Origin: Arion vulgaris
Taxonomy: Eukaryota > Mollusca > Gastropoda > Stylommatophora > Arionidae
DNA: 64,000 nucleotides
Direction: 5' to 3'
NCBI GenBank assembly: GCA_020796225.1
Contig: CM036755.1
Location: forward strand, 60,004,652 to 60,068,651
Under the pieces are notes generated by a model that did no database searches, had not been told where the DNA came from, and saw nothing but the letters and a program-made list of their open reading frames with translations. Within the stretch, counting starts at the first letter, position 1, and every line of letters begins with the position of its first letter. Both the position numbers and the translations under genes were made by a program. Shown here piece by piece: positions 10,485-22,207 of the stretch.

Positions 10485-11224
10485 GTCAGACGCTATATTA
10501 GACACAGAATCTAAAAAAATGAAAATGTGAACATACTTAGTTACGTCCCTTTTGTTTATTATTAAAGAAAAAGAAAGAAAAAATTGGAGCGTGTGGCTCA
10601 AGGGTAACATATATCTGAATGTCAGTATTAAGTACATGAGTTCAAGTAATGATATTATCAATGCACTATTTTCTTGTATGTTATACGATTTAAGTCCCAG
10701 CAGGTTGTATGTAATGTATCTCTGTTATGTATATATGCACCCTTTGTGGTTTGTTGTTAGTGCGATATAAAAACACACGATGGAAAATAGTTTTACAAAG
10801 TACACAAACTGAATTGATCATGGTGGTTGAAAAAAACAAAACAAATAAACACAAAGAACATAAAGATAAAAAAATAATAAAATAATATGGCAGTTTGAAA
10901 CCTACACACATCAAACTAAACAGACGCCATTGCACCATCCCCCACTATCAAATTTACCTTATACACTGATGAACACTGATAGTTGCTTCTAAATGTATCT
11001 CATTTAATACATTCTATTCTTTTATAACTGTTAGTTTTAACAGTCCTTTTAGTTTGTTTTCACGCAGTGGCGTCTGTTTTCACACAGTGGCGTCTGTATT
11101 ATTGAACTATTTTATTTGCGACCTTAATTTTTATATGTTCTTTCTTCATCTTTATTTTATTGTCAGACACTTCTATTGTTTTTTTCAGTTATCTCCAGCT
11201 CATATATTTTTCATTTCTTAATAG
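10485..11224. other. Unassigned AT-rich sequence
   Basis: No gene or known family recognised. A 23- to 24-bp doublet built on CAGTGGCGTCTGT lies at about 11062-11095. Confidence 0.5.
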
Positions 11225-11725
11225 TCAAATGTAGTAAAAGAACTAACATATGGAAAGGAACTGACATACGAACAAAAATATAAAGTGTTTGAGAGCCTAC
11301 GTTTTTCCTTGGCAACATATGGTTGTGAGACATGGATTACTGATAACGCGACAGAGAAGATCATTAATGCCTTTGAAAGCAAATGCTACAGAATAGTACC
11401 TAGAATATCATGGACAGAGAATAGAACAAACGCTTCTGTTCTGCAACAGCTTGATATTAAAGAGCATAAAAACAAGGAAAATTAAATATTTCGGACACAT
11501 CAAACGACATGCGTGCCTAGAGAAAATAATTTTGGAGTGAATGGTGAATGGAAGAAGAATGAGTGGAATACATAGAAGACGATGGGTGCAAGATGTCATT
11601 GACGATCTGAGAATGACTGCTGCTGACGCCGGCCAACTTGCACAGAACAGAGAGTTTTTCAGTTCTGCTATCATGGGAACCAAGTTCCGGAAGGGACAAG
11701 ATACTTATTGACGATGATGATAAAT
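11225..11725 (+). pseudogene. LINE-H ORF2 C-terminal region
   Basis: Decayed + strand frame: FSLATYGCETWITDNATEKI, then FESKCYRIVPRISWTENRTN, then ASVLQQLDI, a frameshift, and a tail resembling RRRWVQDVIDDLRMTAADAG then QLAQNR. The Y-G-C-E-x-W and E-x-K-C-Y-R-x-x-x-R-I-S-W-T-E motifs are diagnostic of the post-RT region of these elements. It ends at a GATGATGAT tail. Six LINE-H copies occur in the window. Confidence 0.8.
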
Positions 11726-11739
11726 AGTAAAAAAAGGAA

Positions 11740-11910
11740 CATTGTTTCATATCATGCGCAATCAGTTACCAGTTATCAGAGAACTATTATCATAGCACTC
11801 CGGACATGTATATTGGTGCTCCGATCTCCGTCTTACCAAATCCAGCAGCGTCCAGTGACTTAACACGCCATTTTAATGTTGATTGATTAATCAATCGTGA
11901 AAATTTGTTT
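11740..11910 (-). pseudogene. LINE-K 3' end
   Basis: The minus strand carries the LINE-K end: codons like SHWTLLDLV then CPECY, followed by a tail with CTGATAACTGGTAACTG. It shows what the single-copy sequence behind the 52-bp array looks like when unamplified. Confidence 0.7.
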
Positions 11911-12129
11911 CATATCATGAAGTATATTGATAAACACGGTATTATGTTCATTTTTGTCTTCTTTGATTATCAAATTACTGCATACCAGAAGAATTACGTT
12001 TTGATTACTGGGAACTAGAATCAGTAGCACTACACTTCTCAACCTCCATCCCTAAATTGTTAAGCAAAGATGCTGAGCCTAATCTAGTGAAGAAAGCAAC
12101 TACAATATAACATCTCCATTACATGTTTT

Positions 12130-12965
12130 CAGAAGATAGCTGGATAAGAATTTACACAGATAGATCGGCAATGGAGACAGCCATGAATGGTGGAGCAGGA
12201 GTGTACATTAGGCACCCAGATGCTACTACTGTGTCTCTAGCGCTCCTACTGGAAGAATATGTTCCAACTACAAAGCAGAACTCTTAGCCATTCTTGTGGC
12301 ACCACAGCACACCAATAAGCTGCAAACATGAACCTGCAGGCAAGATGGTATTTCCTTCAGACTCACTGTCAGCTATACAAGCCCTGGAGGCTAAATCCGC
12401 TGACAGCATAGTACAAAACCTAAAAAGAGAGCTTGCTCAGCTTTCAGAAAAAGCAGAAATTCACTTGCAGTGGATTCCATCTCACTGTGGCATTGCAGGC
12501 AATGAAAGTGTCGATGTCTTAGTTAAGGATGGCAGTGCTAAAGAGCAAACTTACCAACCCCTGTCTTTTCAAGAGGTCAAAACCCTCATACAGAGAAAAT
12601 CTGCAGTAGACTGGAAGAAAAACACCGGATATGATTATGGAAAAGACTCCCTCAAAGACCTAAGCAGAACAGACTAGGTCATTATATTTCGAATACGCAC
12701 AGGACACTGCAGACTCAACAAACACTTATATAGACTAGGAATAAGTCAAACAGCTCTCTACCAGTGTCAGCAGGCAGAACAGACATCAGAGCATATCCTG
12801 CAAGACTGTCCTCTCCTGGATGAGCTGAGAGGCAACATGTGGCAACACCCAGTCAACCTGAAAACTAATCTTTGGAGAAGCCTGACAGACGTGAAGCTGG
12901 CCACCCAGTTTGTGATCCACAGTAAATTAAGTGCATGACCATAGATCGCTGAAGAAGAAGAAGAA
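12130..12965 (+). pseudogene. LINE-D ORF2 RNase H domain and zinc-knuckle end
   Basis: The longest recognisable protein remnant in the window. The + strand reads an RNase H type I domain: IRIYTDRSAM (first Asp), a damaged Glu region near 12270, FPSDSLSAIQALEAKSADS (third acidic position), then LQWIPSHCGIAGNESVDVL (His and final Asp). After a stop at about 12677 a knuckle follows: RIRTGHCRLNKHLYRLGI and ALYQC...EQTSEHILQDCPLLDEL. It ends near 12960 in (GAA)n. Two or more stops and a frameshift between blocks make it a pseudogene. This RNase H plus knuckle order is typical of CR1/Jockey-group LINEs; the group is inferred. Confidence 0.85.
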
Positions 12966-13039
12966 ATTACTGGGAACTCTACCTTATTTCCAAGAGTAAT
13001 GAAAACAGCGATAAAGTTGACCCTGCTCCATTCATCTTT

Positions 13040-13350
13040 TTCAGCTTAGAACGCTCAATATTGACCACTTGTTAACCATTTTTTGTGAATTGTATGTGAT
13101 CCGAGCCTAAGAGCGATTATACATTGTGCCAGTTATGCTCCTACAAATAGGTCAGCACATCCGGTTTCTGTGACGCTTTTTTTATTTACTAGAGTAGATT
13201 CCATAGACCTCTACCTCATTCGCCTCTTACGACATGCCTTGTAGGTCGCTGTATTACTATTCTATGCTCCCCTTACGACATGCCGTGTAGGTCGCTGTAT
13301 TACTATTATATGCTCCCCTTGCGAGCCCCTGCAACACACGGGTGGCTCCC
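13040..13350 (-). repeat. SINE-A copy with internal duplication
   Basis: Standard SINE-A layout, but the head-proximal block CTTACGACATGCC...TGTAGGTCGCTGTATTACTA is present twice in tandem (about 48 bp each, 13227-13320), which makes this copy about 310 bp. Confidence 0.85.
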
Positions 13351-13391
13351 TAAATTGAAATCTATTCTTGTCCTTTTAACATTGTCAAAAA

Positions 13392-13555
13392 CAGTGGCGG
13401 CTCGAGATCATTTTTATTGATGGGGACAGACAGATATTTTCGGAAAAATCATGGTTTCGGTTAGGAAATGTTTGAATGTATAAAATAATAAATACACTTT
13501 ACACCTTATTTTTGTGGGGCCGTCCCCATTGGCCCTTAATGACGAATCGCCACTA
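13392..13555. mobile_element. hAT-type MITE copy 3
   Basis: A 164-bp copy in the opposite orientation to copies 1 and 2. Ends are CAGTGGCGGCTCG and CGAATCGCCACTA. Flanks GTCAAAAA (13384-13391) and GTCAGAAC (13556-13563) are an imperfect 8-bp duplication, 6 of 8 matching. Confidence 0.8.
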
Positions 13556-13563
13556 GTCAGAAC

Positions 13564-14269
13564 TGTTGTCATCTGCTAGACTGCATTTTCATGTTGGGCC
13601 ATCCTAGACATGCCAAGCTTTACTACGTTGCTTGTGATTAGTGTTAATTGTATGTCTTTGATTCGCATTAACTTACATATATACTTTGGTTTCGTTGTTG
13701 CATCCCTATGCGCATGCCGTCATTCTGAACATCTTACAGGCGCACACGTTGTGATTGCGATATCATGAGGGTGCATAGTCCTTACTCTACTATGGAGATA
13801 ACAATTCGATGAATCAACAGGACAGGCCGTTGTAGCGTGAGTTGTGTTGCTACGGGAACTTTCAGCAGTTACAGACTATTTGAGAAGATAGTTTGAACAT
13901 CCATATTGGAAGTTATTTGTTATTGGTTATTAAGCCGATTTGAGAAACCTAAATAACCAGTGAGTAATAGGCACCATCAGCTTCTGCTGAAATAGACTCA
14001 TAAAGTGTTTGCTGAATACAATTACGTAAACAGGTAATCAACAACAGTTTAAAATGAAATGCTTCATTAGTACGAACACTATAAGTGAAGCTAAATGTTG
14101 ATAGAAATTTAGTGAATTGAGTCAAGTAACCTCTTGAACACTTCTCAAGTATCAATACATGCATGGCTTGAAACTTTGCCAGAGAAACGATGTATGTGAT
14201 TACCTTGAAAATGTCTAATACGTTTAACTAAATATGCAGTCATGCATAATGTGTGAAGTTGTGGACGTC
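13564..14269. other. Unassigned sequence
   Basis: No gene, no recognised family and no tandem repeat seen. Confidence 0.5.
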
Positions 14270-14277
14270 GATTCAAG

Positions 14278-14531
14278 CAGTGGCGGCTCGTGATTATTTT
14301 TGTTGGTGGGGCCAGACTCAATTTTCGGAAAAATCGTGGTTTTTGGTTCATTATATTTTAGTATTTACTATTATTTGTTTATTCCGGGAAGATATTCAAA
14401 TTTCAAAGCTAATCCCTATTACGTTAATAGTAATAATTATGAACAAATAATTTATAAAATAAAAAATACTCTTTACACATTATTTTTGGTGTTGCCCGAC
14501 CCCACTGGCCCTTAATGAGGAGTCGCCACTA
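14278..14531. mobile_element. hAT-type MITE copy 4, long form
   Basis: A 254-bp copy with about 90 bp of extra AT-rich core including ATTCAAATTTCAAAGCTAAT. Ends are CAGTGGCGGCTCGTGATTA and GAGTCGCCACTA. Imperfect 8-bp flanks GATTCAAG and GACTCACG. The extra core is shared with the copy at 44895-46258, so a longer parent form existed. Confidence 0.85.
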
Positions 14532-14539
14532 GACTCACG

Positions 14540-15150
14540 TACTATTATACTTGTTCTACACGTCAGTACGTTATGTTGTGTGCGTTTGACTATTAGACTT
14601 AGTAAGAACATAATCTGGGACGGGAATAGCGCTGTGGAAAGCGCAGTAGATTTATTTTATTTTCAATCGACGTAACACAAGTTCTAGATTCATATCATGC
14701 AACTGACGTTGCACAAGCGAGAAAAGGAACTGACTCGTCTACCTTCTTTACAGATTTGTGTAGAACTGTAAAGGGACACTAAATTCACATTCTTCTGTCT
14801 GCAATTCTTTTGATACATTTTGGCCTCTAAGATAAATAAAAATGATTAAGCACCTATATGTATGAGGAATGTTCAGCGTCGCTTATTAACACTATTTTCC
14901 AAGTTTAATAATGTAGTGATATTATATTTGCCATTTTACAAACACGCCAAATGTTTATACAAAAAGAAAATGATAAACAGTCTATAACCACCCAAGACAT
15001 TTCCAAAATAATTATGTAATATTTTGAAATCATATTTCCGTCACGTTTTTTTGTGCTTATTTGTCCTTTATGAAATGTAAGTCCATTAAATTCATGGCAC
15101 GCTCTGTTTAACAACAAAAAGAAGAGCCAGTTTTTGGCTATATTAGGGAA
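14540..15150. other. Unassigned AT-rich sequence
   Basis: Nothing recognised apart from short AT-rich tracts. Confidence 0.5.
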
Positions 15151-15590
15151 CCATCATCATCATTACATAGCTTGTCCTTTCCAGAACTTGGCTCCCATAA
15201 AAGCAATCCGGAAAAAACTCACTGTTTGTGCAAGTTGGCAGGCTTCAGCAGCAGTCGTTCTCAGATCGTAAATGAAGGTCTTCCTCTCATTCTTCTTTCA
15301 AGCAATATTCCCTACAAAATGATCTTCTGAAGACACTCATATCGGTTGATGTGTTCAAAATATTGTATTTTCCTTGATGTTATGCTCTTTAATAGCAAAC
15401 TCTCTCTAATATCAAGCTGCTGTAGAACTGAAGCATTTGTTCTTTTCTCTGTCCATGATATTCTAATTACTTTTCTGTAGCATTTGCATTCAAAGGCATT
15501 ACAGATCTTATCCGCGGCTTTATCAATGATCCTTGTCTCACAACCACATGTTGCCAAGGAAAAAACTCAGGCTATTAAACACTTATTTTT
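15151..15590 (-). pseudogene. LINE-H ORF2 C-terminal region
   Basis: The minus strand reads LATCGCETRIIDKAADKI-like sequence (here MATCGCETRIIDKAADKI), then FECKCYRKVIRISWTEKRTN and ASVLQQLDIRE, then decays towards a 3' end with ATGATGATG tail. It is closely related to the copies at 11225 and 58165. Confidence 0.8.
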
Positions 15591-15708
15591 GTTATTATGT
15601 CTGTTCTCTTATGGCCGTTATTAGGGGGTATTCACCAACAGATATAAACAGAAAGAGTGCATTGACGATGTATTGACTTCATGGAATCAAGTTTGTCCAT
15701 ATGGCTCC

Positions 15709-15709
15709 G

Positions 15710-15738
<29 letters not shown>
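15709..15738. repeat. (CT)n microsatellite
   Basis: A perfect CT run of roughly 30 bases. Confidence 0.95.
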
Positions 15739-15740
<2 letters not shown>

Positions 15741-15774
15741 AAATAGCAAGCAGTCTTTTAAATGAGTTGCACAA

Positions 15775-16040
15775 ATCTTCTTCTTCAAACGCTCCATAAC
15801 GATCACTTGTTAAACACTCTTTGTGATTTGTATGTGATCCGAGCCTAAAAGCATGTGTACGTTGTGCCAGTTATGCGTCTACAAGTAGGCCAACACATCC
15901 GATTTCTGCGACACTTTTTATTTGCTATTGTAGCTTCCATAGACCCCTAACTAAGTCACCTCTTACGATATGCCTTATAGGTTGCAGTGCTACTATCCTT
16001 TGCTCCCCTTTGTGAGCTCCGGCAACACACTGGCAGTGGA
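15775..16040 (-). repeat. SINE-A copy
   Basis: TTC tail at left, body with TTGTATGTGATCCGAGCC and CTACAAGTAGGCCAACACAT, head at right ending CTCCGGCAACACAC. Confidence 0.85.
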
Positions 16041-16049
16041 ACAAAGCAA

Positions 16050-16190
16050 TAATTCAATAGCTCCAAAATAAGCCTAGTAATCTCCCGAAAATATGCAACA
16101 TGCGAGCTGAACGATGCGATCCTAGATTTGAACCAACAATCTTATGAACGCAAGAACTTAACCACGTCTACAGGAAGAACCCCAAACATA
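16050..16190 (-). repeat. SINE-C fragment (head part)
   Basis: Minus-strand piece with AGATTTGAACCAACAATCTT (complement of the B-box region) and AACTTAACCACG (A-box side). The 3' body is largely lost. Confidence 0.6.
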
Positions 16191-16344
16191 ATACAATCTA
16201 AAATTAACTCTTTGCAGTGAGAATGGTCCCATCTTTCCAACATAAGATCAGGTCTTTTGTCTATATCAGGGCGTGTTGTTCAACACTCACAAATTACTAA
16301 CTTTTTGTAGATAATTCAAAGTTTGGCTACAATTACCATATTAA

Positions 16345-16682
16345 CGATCATCATCAGGTGCCGTGCCGGATGGCGTAGGCGATTATGGTTCTCCACAAAT
16401 CTCTGTCCCTTGTATTTTATATCATAACAGATCTTGATGTTCTTCCGTGACATGAAGTTAGGTTGTCTCTTATCTCTCTGTCGTCCTCTGTCTCGTCTCT
16501 CCTCAATTTTACTAGTTATCAGAATTTGTTCTAAACCTCCCCTTCACACTAAATGTCAAAACAATGATGACTGTCTCTTTCTTATATTGACAATAAGCTT
16601 TTTGTGTTTTAGCTTCATTAAACGCATTCGTTTTCTTTAGCAGTCCATGGGATTCTCATTATTCTTCTGTGAAACCATATCT
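16345..16682 (-). pseudogene. LINE-I ORF2 C-terminus
   Basis: Minus-strand relic equivalent to 54145-54435. It covers the segment that there reads GHVMRKGGLEHIVTTGKIEG and RRDRGRQ, and ends with codons near a GGCACCTGATGATG 3' end. Multiple substitutions and stops. Confidence 0.7.
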
Positions 16683-17511
16683 CTGTGGATATTAACAGAT
16701 AGTCAACTTTATTATCACAACGTACACTTTGTGTCACTTATTTGACAAATTTATTAATTGTGTGTGGGGGTTTCTCTAACAAATACCGAGATATATCTTT
16801 ATATGTACAACTCGCTAGCTTTTAACTTTATCTTAGAAAAGACATCAGACAGAAAGAAAAAACTTAATTACTTGGCAGGGGGTAACGAATCTCAAAAGCT
16901 GACAAAAACTCTTAAGAGGTCCCTTATTAACTCCCGTACATACGCCATTTCTCATTTCCGATGCCCATAACATCCATCTTCTGATGTATCTAAAAATAGT
17001 GAGTGCAAAGTCTTAACCAATCAGATTGTGGAACTCTTTCTTCCTTAACTGAGACAATGCAGTTCATAAATCTGCTGCAGGAGCCATCTTGACAAAATGC
17101 GTCATCGAATTAGTTTAATGTATAAAGAAAAGGAAACCAAAAAAAAAAGACAGAATAAAGGAAAGAATTTAGACAGGAAAGCCCATTTGCTAAGAAGCGA
17201 AATGCATCTGTAACGATTTTTATATATATATTTTTGAAGGGAAAATCGATGTATGTACATTAGATAGACAAATAACGTTGTTCGTGTTCGATAGATGACG
17301 TCAGTAGGGTCGTATATTTAAAGTGAATTTTTGACCTCTCTATCGCTGAGAAGGAAGCTTTGCTTATAATATTAAGTTAGTATTGGATTCATGATAACAT
17401 TTGCAAGCATATAGTGTGTTTGTATGTGAGTGTGTGTGTGCGTACTTGTGAAGTCTAGAAAGATGGAGAGGGGAGAGAACAACGAAATATTTAAATATTG
17501 ACATGTCGTTA
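16683..17511. other. Unassigned sequence
   Basis: No gene. Contains a short TATATATATA tract near 17221 and a GT-rich patch near 17415-17445. Confidence 0.5.
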
Positions 17512-17700
17512 TACTTCTTCTTCAACGTTCTCTCTAGATTGGAAGTTCGGATTTTCATAAAAAAGGCCACCGCCTGCATCAGATTGTTAGCCACGCCATA
17601 TATTTTATGTTGGGCGCTCATGGGCCACCTCCTTCTCAGATCTACATATTTGGGGCAGTTCTGCAGAGGAAGCGGGACATCTTGTCTATGAGAGAGCAAC
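17512..17700 (-). pseudogene. LINE-U 3' end fragment
   Basis: The minus strand reads PLPLQNCPKYVDLRRRWPMS and IYGVANNLMQA, homologous to ILQNCLQYADLGRKRWP and LYGVADNLRQTAAFIRE in the copy at 57113. A TTCTTCTTCAA stretch at the left is the tail complement. Confidence 0.7.
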
Positions 17701-17714
17701 GTGCTCTAGGAATG

Positions 17715-18615
17715 TTAGACTAGGTATAGGGTGTTAAAGTTATGCTCAGAGCACCTCTAAGGGAATGTTATGCTGGGCTCCGGCCTCTGATAACATAAGG
17801 CCGGCGGGTTCATATAAAAATTCTAGAAATCAGACCACAACCATTGCGTGACCTCGCATTCAAGTATTGATAGATAATACAAATTAATTTAACAAATCAA
17901 AACAACATGCTAAATCAAGGTTATATTATTTTACAAATTAAATTTAACACCAAGGAATATGAATTTTATTAACATTTTTTAATCAATAACAACCATAGAC
18001 TCATAGAATTGTGTAAAATTGCAGAAAAACTGTTAGTGTTCCATCAGATACCTATAAAAACCAGCCCCTATTAAATATAATATTTGCTGTTCCCTTCTGA
18101 GATAGTCGGCATTATGTTGCTGGGGATCCATGGCTAGACCAGAGCCAACTATAAACGTATGGGCCTACAAACTCAGATACAAATTATGGGAAATCAGACT
18201 ACAACTGTTGCGTGACCTAGCATTCCAGTATTGTTAGATAAGTCAAATTATTTTTTTTTAAAAACACAACACGCTAAATCAATGGTATATTATTTTACAA
18301 GCTAAATTTAACGATAAGGAATATCAGTATTATTAACATTTTTCATCAAATAGACAACCATAGACTAGTAGAAAAAAAGACTAGCGATGGATATGACACT
18401 GCGAAAACCGGAAGGGAATATAACAAGAAGGGTCCTTTTTGGCACCCTCAGGGACAGCGAAAGAAGGGGAGGCCGAGAAATACATGGAGAAGTGATTTGC
18501 AGGTAGAGATTAACAATATAAAGAAGAGCTAGAGGGAACTGCAGGAGATAGCTAGAGATAGGAAGACTTGGCGTGAGTTGGTTGAGGGCCTATGTCCCAA
18601 TCCGGTTAAAAGGCA

Positions 18616-18672
<57 letters not shown>

Positions 18673-18795
18673 GAATAGAAAAACTTACAGTGTTCTTTCA
18701 AATGCTTATAAAATACAGCCTCCATTATATAGGGTTTTTTGTTTTCCCTTCTGTCCTATTCTTCCTTAGGTTGCCGGGGGGCCACAGCTAGGCAT
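17715..18795. repeat. Tandem segmental duplication (~0.4 kb unit)
   Basis: Two diverged copies in direct order. Unit 1 runs about 17715-18140 and unit 2 about 18185-18790. Shared landmarks are AAATCAGACCACAACC versus AAATCAGACTACAACT, TATATTATTTTACAA, and CAACCATAGACT. Phrases GGTATAGGGTGTTAAAG and GCATTGGGTGTCAAAG precede unit 1 and follow unit 2. Unit 2 was later split by LINE-P. Confidence 0.8.
18377..18675 (+). mobile_element. LINE-P 3' fragment with (GA)n tail
   Basis: Insertion inside unit 2 of the local duplication, bounded by the 8-bp repeat TAGAAAAA (18369-18376 and 18676-18683). The + strand reads KTGREYNKKGPFWHPQGQRK, KGRPRNTWRSDLQ, and after a stop RELQEIARDRKTWRELVEGL then CPNP, followed by a GA microsatellite of about 60 bases. 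The G-R-P-R-x-T-W-R and D-R-x-x-W-R-x-x-V motifs mark the ORF2 C-terminus. A second copy is at 44377-44640. Confidence 0.85.
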
Positions 18796-20787
18796 TGGGT
18801 GTCAAAGTTGTGCTCAAAAACACGTCATTGGATGACGATATACATAGTGAGAACAACTGGTCGGTTTATTTAGTTAAGCAACCATTAGTAGTTTGTCGGT
18901 CGATAATGCGCCAGACGTCAATATTTATTTGCTGAACGGTACACCTGGTCGAATTTTAATTTTAATTTAACAGCTGACGCACACAATGTTTTCTTAATTA
19001 GACGAAACTGGCTGCTGCAACTTTCTGAAGTTGCATGTTTTAGTCCCCTTGCCGACCCTTACATATTTATCCCCCATGTTGTGTTTTAAATGTGGCCTGA
19101 TCATCATCACGTGTCATACAGGATGAAACAGACCATCATCACTTCTTCTCTAACCTGTAGCAACTTTGTTGTTTAAGGCACCAACTTCTACTTTTTCTTC
19201 TTTTTCTTCTTTGACACCTCAGGAATGATGAGTTTACTCTATTTGTCCTATAGTTGCGTGGGGGAGAGTACCCGGCTTACTTGCAGACCCAGAAATCTCC
19301 ACCAACTCTAGGCGTGTGGAGTGCTATGATTAGTGTTGTGGAGACTACTACTCAGGTAGGGTCTATTGGTCATCACTGCAGTATTCTCCTATTTCTAGAG
19401 TAGTAGAAGCTTTAAAATCATCACTTATTCATCACAGTGAACATATGATTATAGTCCAAAGAACCACCTACGTGAATGCTCTAGAACAATCATTCGTTGA
19501 CCACTCTTTGTGACCTATGTATGATTGTTGCCAGAGCGGACAAAGCCACAACCTGCACGGATAGACGTTTGCGTTTACTCGAAATGATCAATTTTCGGCT
19601 ATTTAATTGGCCTGTTTGAAACGGTCCTGCGCATGTGTGCTTGCTGTCGACGAATTTCTACAAGTGTAGGACGATCGCGTCCGAAAAATGATGGCCCTTG
19701 TCATTGTTTGAGTGTGTAAATGCACCAACAAAAGCATGCCATTTTTCTCTGTTTTTGTTCGTCCTCTGTATTGTGTTCCATCTGTGATTCATTTAATAAA
19801 CGTGTTATACTGTTGTATTGCTAGGCTAGGCGATGGTTGTCGTAAGAAATGATGGTAAGTGGTTCGAACCCTGTGTTTGTCTATTTGTTTTTTCGGAAGC
19901 TCTTAATACCTGTGCATTGTTTATTTGTTGATCATAATCTTTGCTTCCGTTGCTTCCTCTGGGGTTCTTGCGGAAAAGCTCCCTGTTCTCATCTATACTA
20001 TTTTCTACCAGGTTGTTTTGGGTATCCCAAGTTTGTGTTTATCCTCTCGAATCAATAGCAGTACAGTTGTAGTGATGCGATGAACGAAAATCTACAAATC
20101 TGAGGTGGTCAGACCGGACCAGATCATATGCGGAGAAAACCGTGGGGAGGCTGCGGTAATATTGAGTAAATTGGTGATTGAACAAAGACAGGTATACAAA
20201 GATATTAATACATAAGTAATGAAAAATTAATGATTAAATATGAAAATAAACAGCACTCGATGTTTCAACCGTAGGCCTTATGAACTTAACTAATAAACAC
20301 ATACTACTTAACAAATTACAACGTAATTCTAGCTAAGGATGTCAAGAAATTGATACTAGTTTACAGTTGTAGTGATAGAGTGTCTCCATTCGCAGCACAT
20401 ATCCAGTACAATGCCATCGCTTCTTGTGGATGTTGGTTTGACTATTCAAGGAATTCCACAAACACTTTCCTGAGTACTAATTCTGAGTTCAGATGTTGAT
20501 ACTGTTTCGTGTCCTGAGTTGAGGTTGTTCATACTTCTCTATATATGACTACTGTAGCTGCATAACCAATAGTAAAGTAATATGGTGTTATTATAAAGTA
20601 ATGAGTGTTTATAAAAGAACACATCATTTATTTGATGGTTTTGTATCATTTGTCTGATAAAGACCGTGTGGTCGAAACATCGATGTGTTTAGTTTTTTGT
20701 ACCTTGCAAAACTACGTTTTTACGTGTTTCGATTGAAAATTACCTACAACATCATACACAAGCTGTAAATTTTCCTCAAAAATGTTT
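18796..20787. other. Unassigned sequence, one tRNA-like B box
   Basis: About 2 kb without a recognised gene or family. A B-box match GTGGTTCGAACCCTG at about 19858-19872 could belong to a tRNA-derived SINE on the + strand, but the rest of the head is not convincing. Confidence 0.4.
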
Positions 20788-21095
20788 CAGAAGAATCAAA
20801 CATATTATCTGGTCACACGCTTGTGTGTTGTCAGAAGAATCAAACATATTATCTGGTCACACGCTTGTGTGTTGTCAGAAGAATCAAACATATTATCTGG
20901 TCACACGCTTGTGTGTTGTCAGAAGAATCAAACATATTATCTGGTCACACGCTTGTGTGTTGTCAGAAGAATCAAACATATTATCTGGTCACACGCTTGT
21001 GTGTTGTCAGAAGAATCAAACATATTATCTGGTCACACGCTTGTGTGTTGTCAGAAGAATCAAACATATTATCTGGTCACACGCTTGTGTGTTGT
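20788..21095. repeat. Minisatellite, 7 x 44 bp, reaching into SINE-A head
   Basis: Seven near-identical 44-bp units (CAGAAGAATCAAACATATTA, then TCTGGTCACACGCTTGTGTG, then TTGT). The last ~16 bases of each unit resemble the first bases of SINE-A, and the last unit runs into the SINE-A at 21096. The amplified unit therefore spans the flank/SINE junction. Confidence 0.9.
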
Positions 21096-21345
21096 CGTGA
21101 CTCCCACGGGGAGCAAAGAAAGTAACACTGCTACCTACAAGGCATGTCGTAGATCGCAACTGAGGTAGGGCCTAGGAAGCTACCCTAGCAAATAAAACAC
21201 ATCGCAGAAATCGGATGTGTTAGCCTACTTGTAGGCGCATAACTGCACCACGTACAATCTCTCTTATGTCCAGCCCACATACAAATCACAAAGAGTGGTT
21301 TAAAACGTGGTCAATATGGCTCGCTCGAAGAAGAAGAAAAAGAAG
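21082..21345 (+). repeat. SINE-A copy
   Basis: Head at left (GTGTGTTGTCGTGACTCCCA), then GGGGAGCAAAGAAAG, CTACCTACAAGGCATGTCGT, the standard body, and a GAAGAAGAAGAAAAAGAAG tail. Its first bases are shared with the 44-bp array. Confidence 0.85.
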
Positions 21346-21719
21346 ATCAGGCCAAATACGATAGAATATAACGCCGTTTTCAAAACACAAAGTGTGCATC
21401 ATTGGAAACCATCATTAGAAGAAGATAGTGGGGTGCTATATTGGGTACGTATGTCAAATTCCATTTGTGAAATTTCCTAGAACAGCTGTATGATGAGCAG
21501 CGGATGAGAAAAGAAGACCTCAGGAAGAATACGTCTAAATTAAACATGTGGAAGAACTGTGGAAAGAGAGTTGAAGGACAGCGTCCTTTCGTAGGGGAAA
21601 AGTATTAGACAGGCAGTTAAACGGCAACAATGGAATCTCTTGTGGAAATCTTCTGTATCGAAAAGAACACGAAAGAGTGCAGATGAATAGATGTCCATTA
21701 TTATATGAGATGTACTTGA
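21346..21719. other. Unassigned sequence
   Basis: No feature recognised. Confidence 0.5.
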
Positions 21720-21934
21720 TTTTTTTGGATTTTTTTCCCCGATCCAGAAGCACTTGAGCTTTCAACTCTTCCGCTCGGTGCCATGAACATCGTAACCCTT
21801 CGGTTCGGTGCCACAAACACCGTAACTCTGGGGAACCTGTGGCTTTTCTGCCAGCCCGCAAAATTGAACCCGTATTCACAGAGGGCTAGTCACCCGTAGT
21901 CTAGCGCGCTACGAACACGCTGGGGATGCAGGCA
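21720..21934 (-). repeat. SINE-B copy
   Basis: tRNA-derived SINE on the minus strand: poly-T at the left (poly-A tail complement), a GAAGCACTTGAGCTTTCA block, AACCCTTCGGTTCGGTGCCA, and a complement B box AAAATTGAACCCG. No clear target duplication. Confidence 0.8.
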
Positions 21935-22207
21935 ATTTTGTGAGGTTAAAAAACTAATTTTAACAAGATTAACACATTTCTTCTTGAATTGCGTGTCTTT
22001 GCTAAGGGAGGCAATTATAGCACTCATAACTTGTTAAAACTGATTGTCTTCTCTTTTCTCGTCTTTTGACACCACATTGTGAGAAGTTGCAGATGAGTGT
22101 CACTTCTGGCAAACATATTTCAACGAACATGTTTTTTTACAATGATGGAGTGATTTTATTATTAGACTAATCACGCAATGTTCCAACCAGATCTTTATAT
22201 TTTTTCA

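Noticed and set aside
20782..21168. Overlapping plus-strand frames of 91-128 codons
   Set aside because: Product of the 44-bp array and part of SINE-A.
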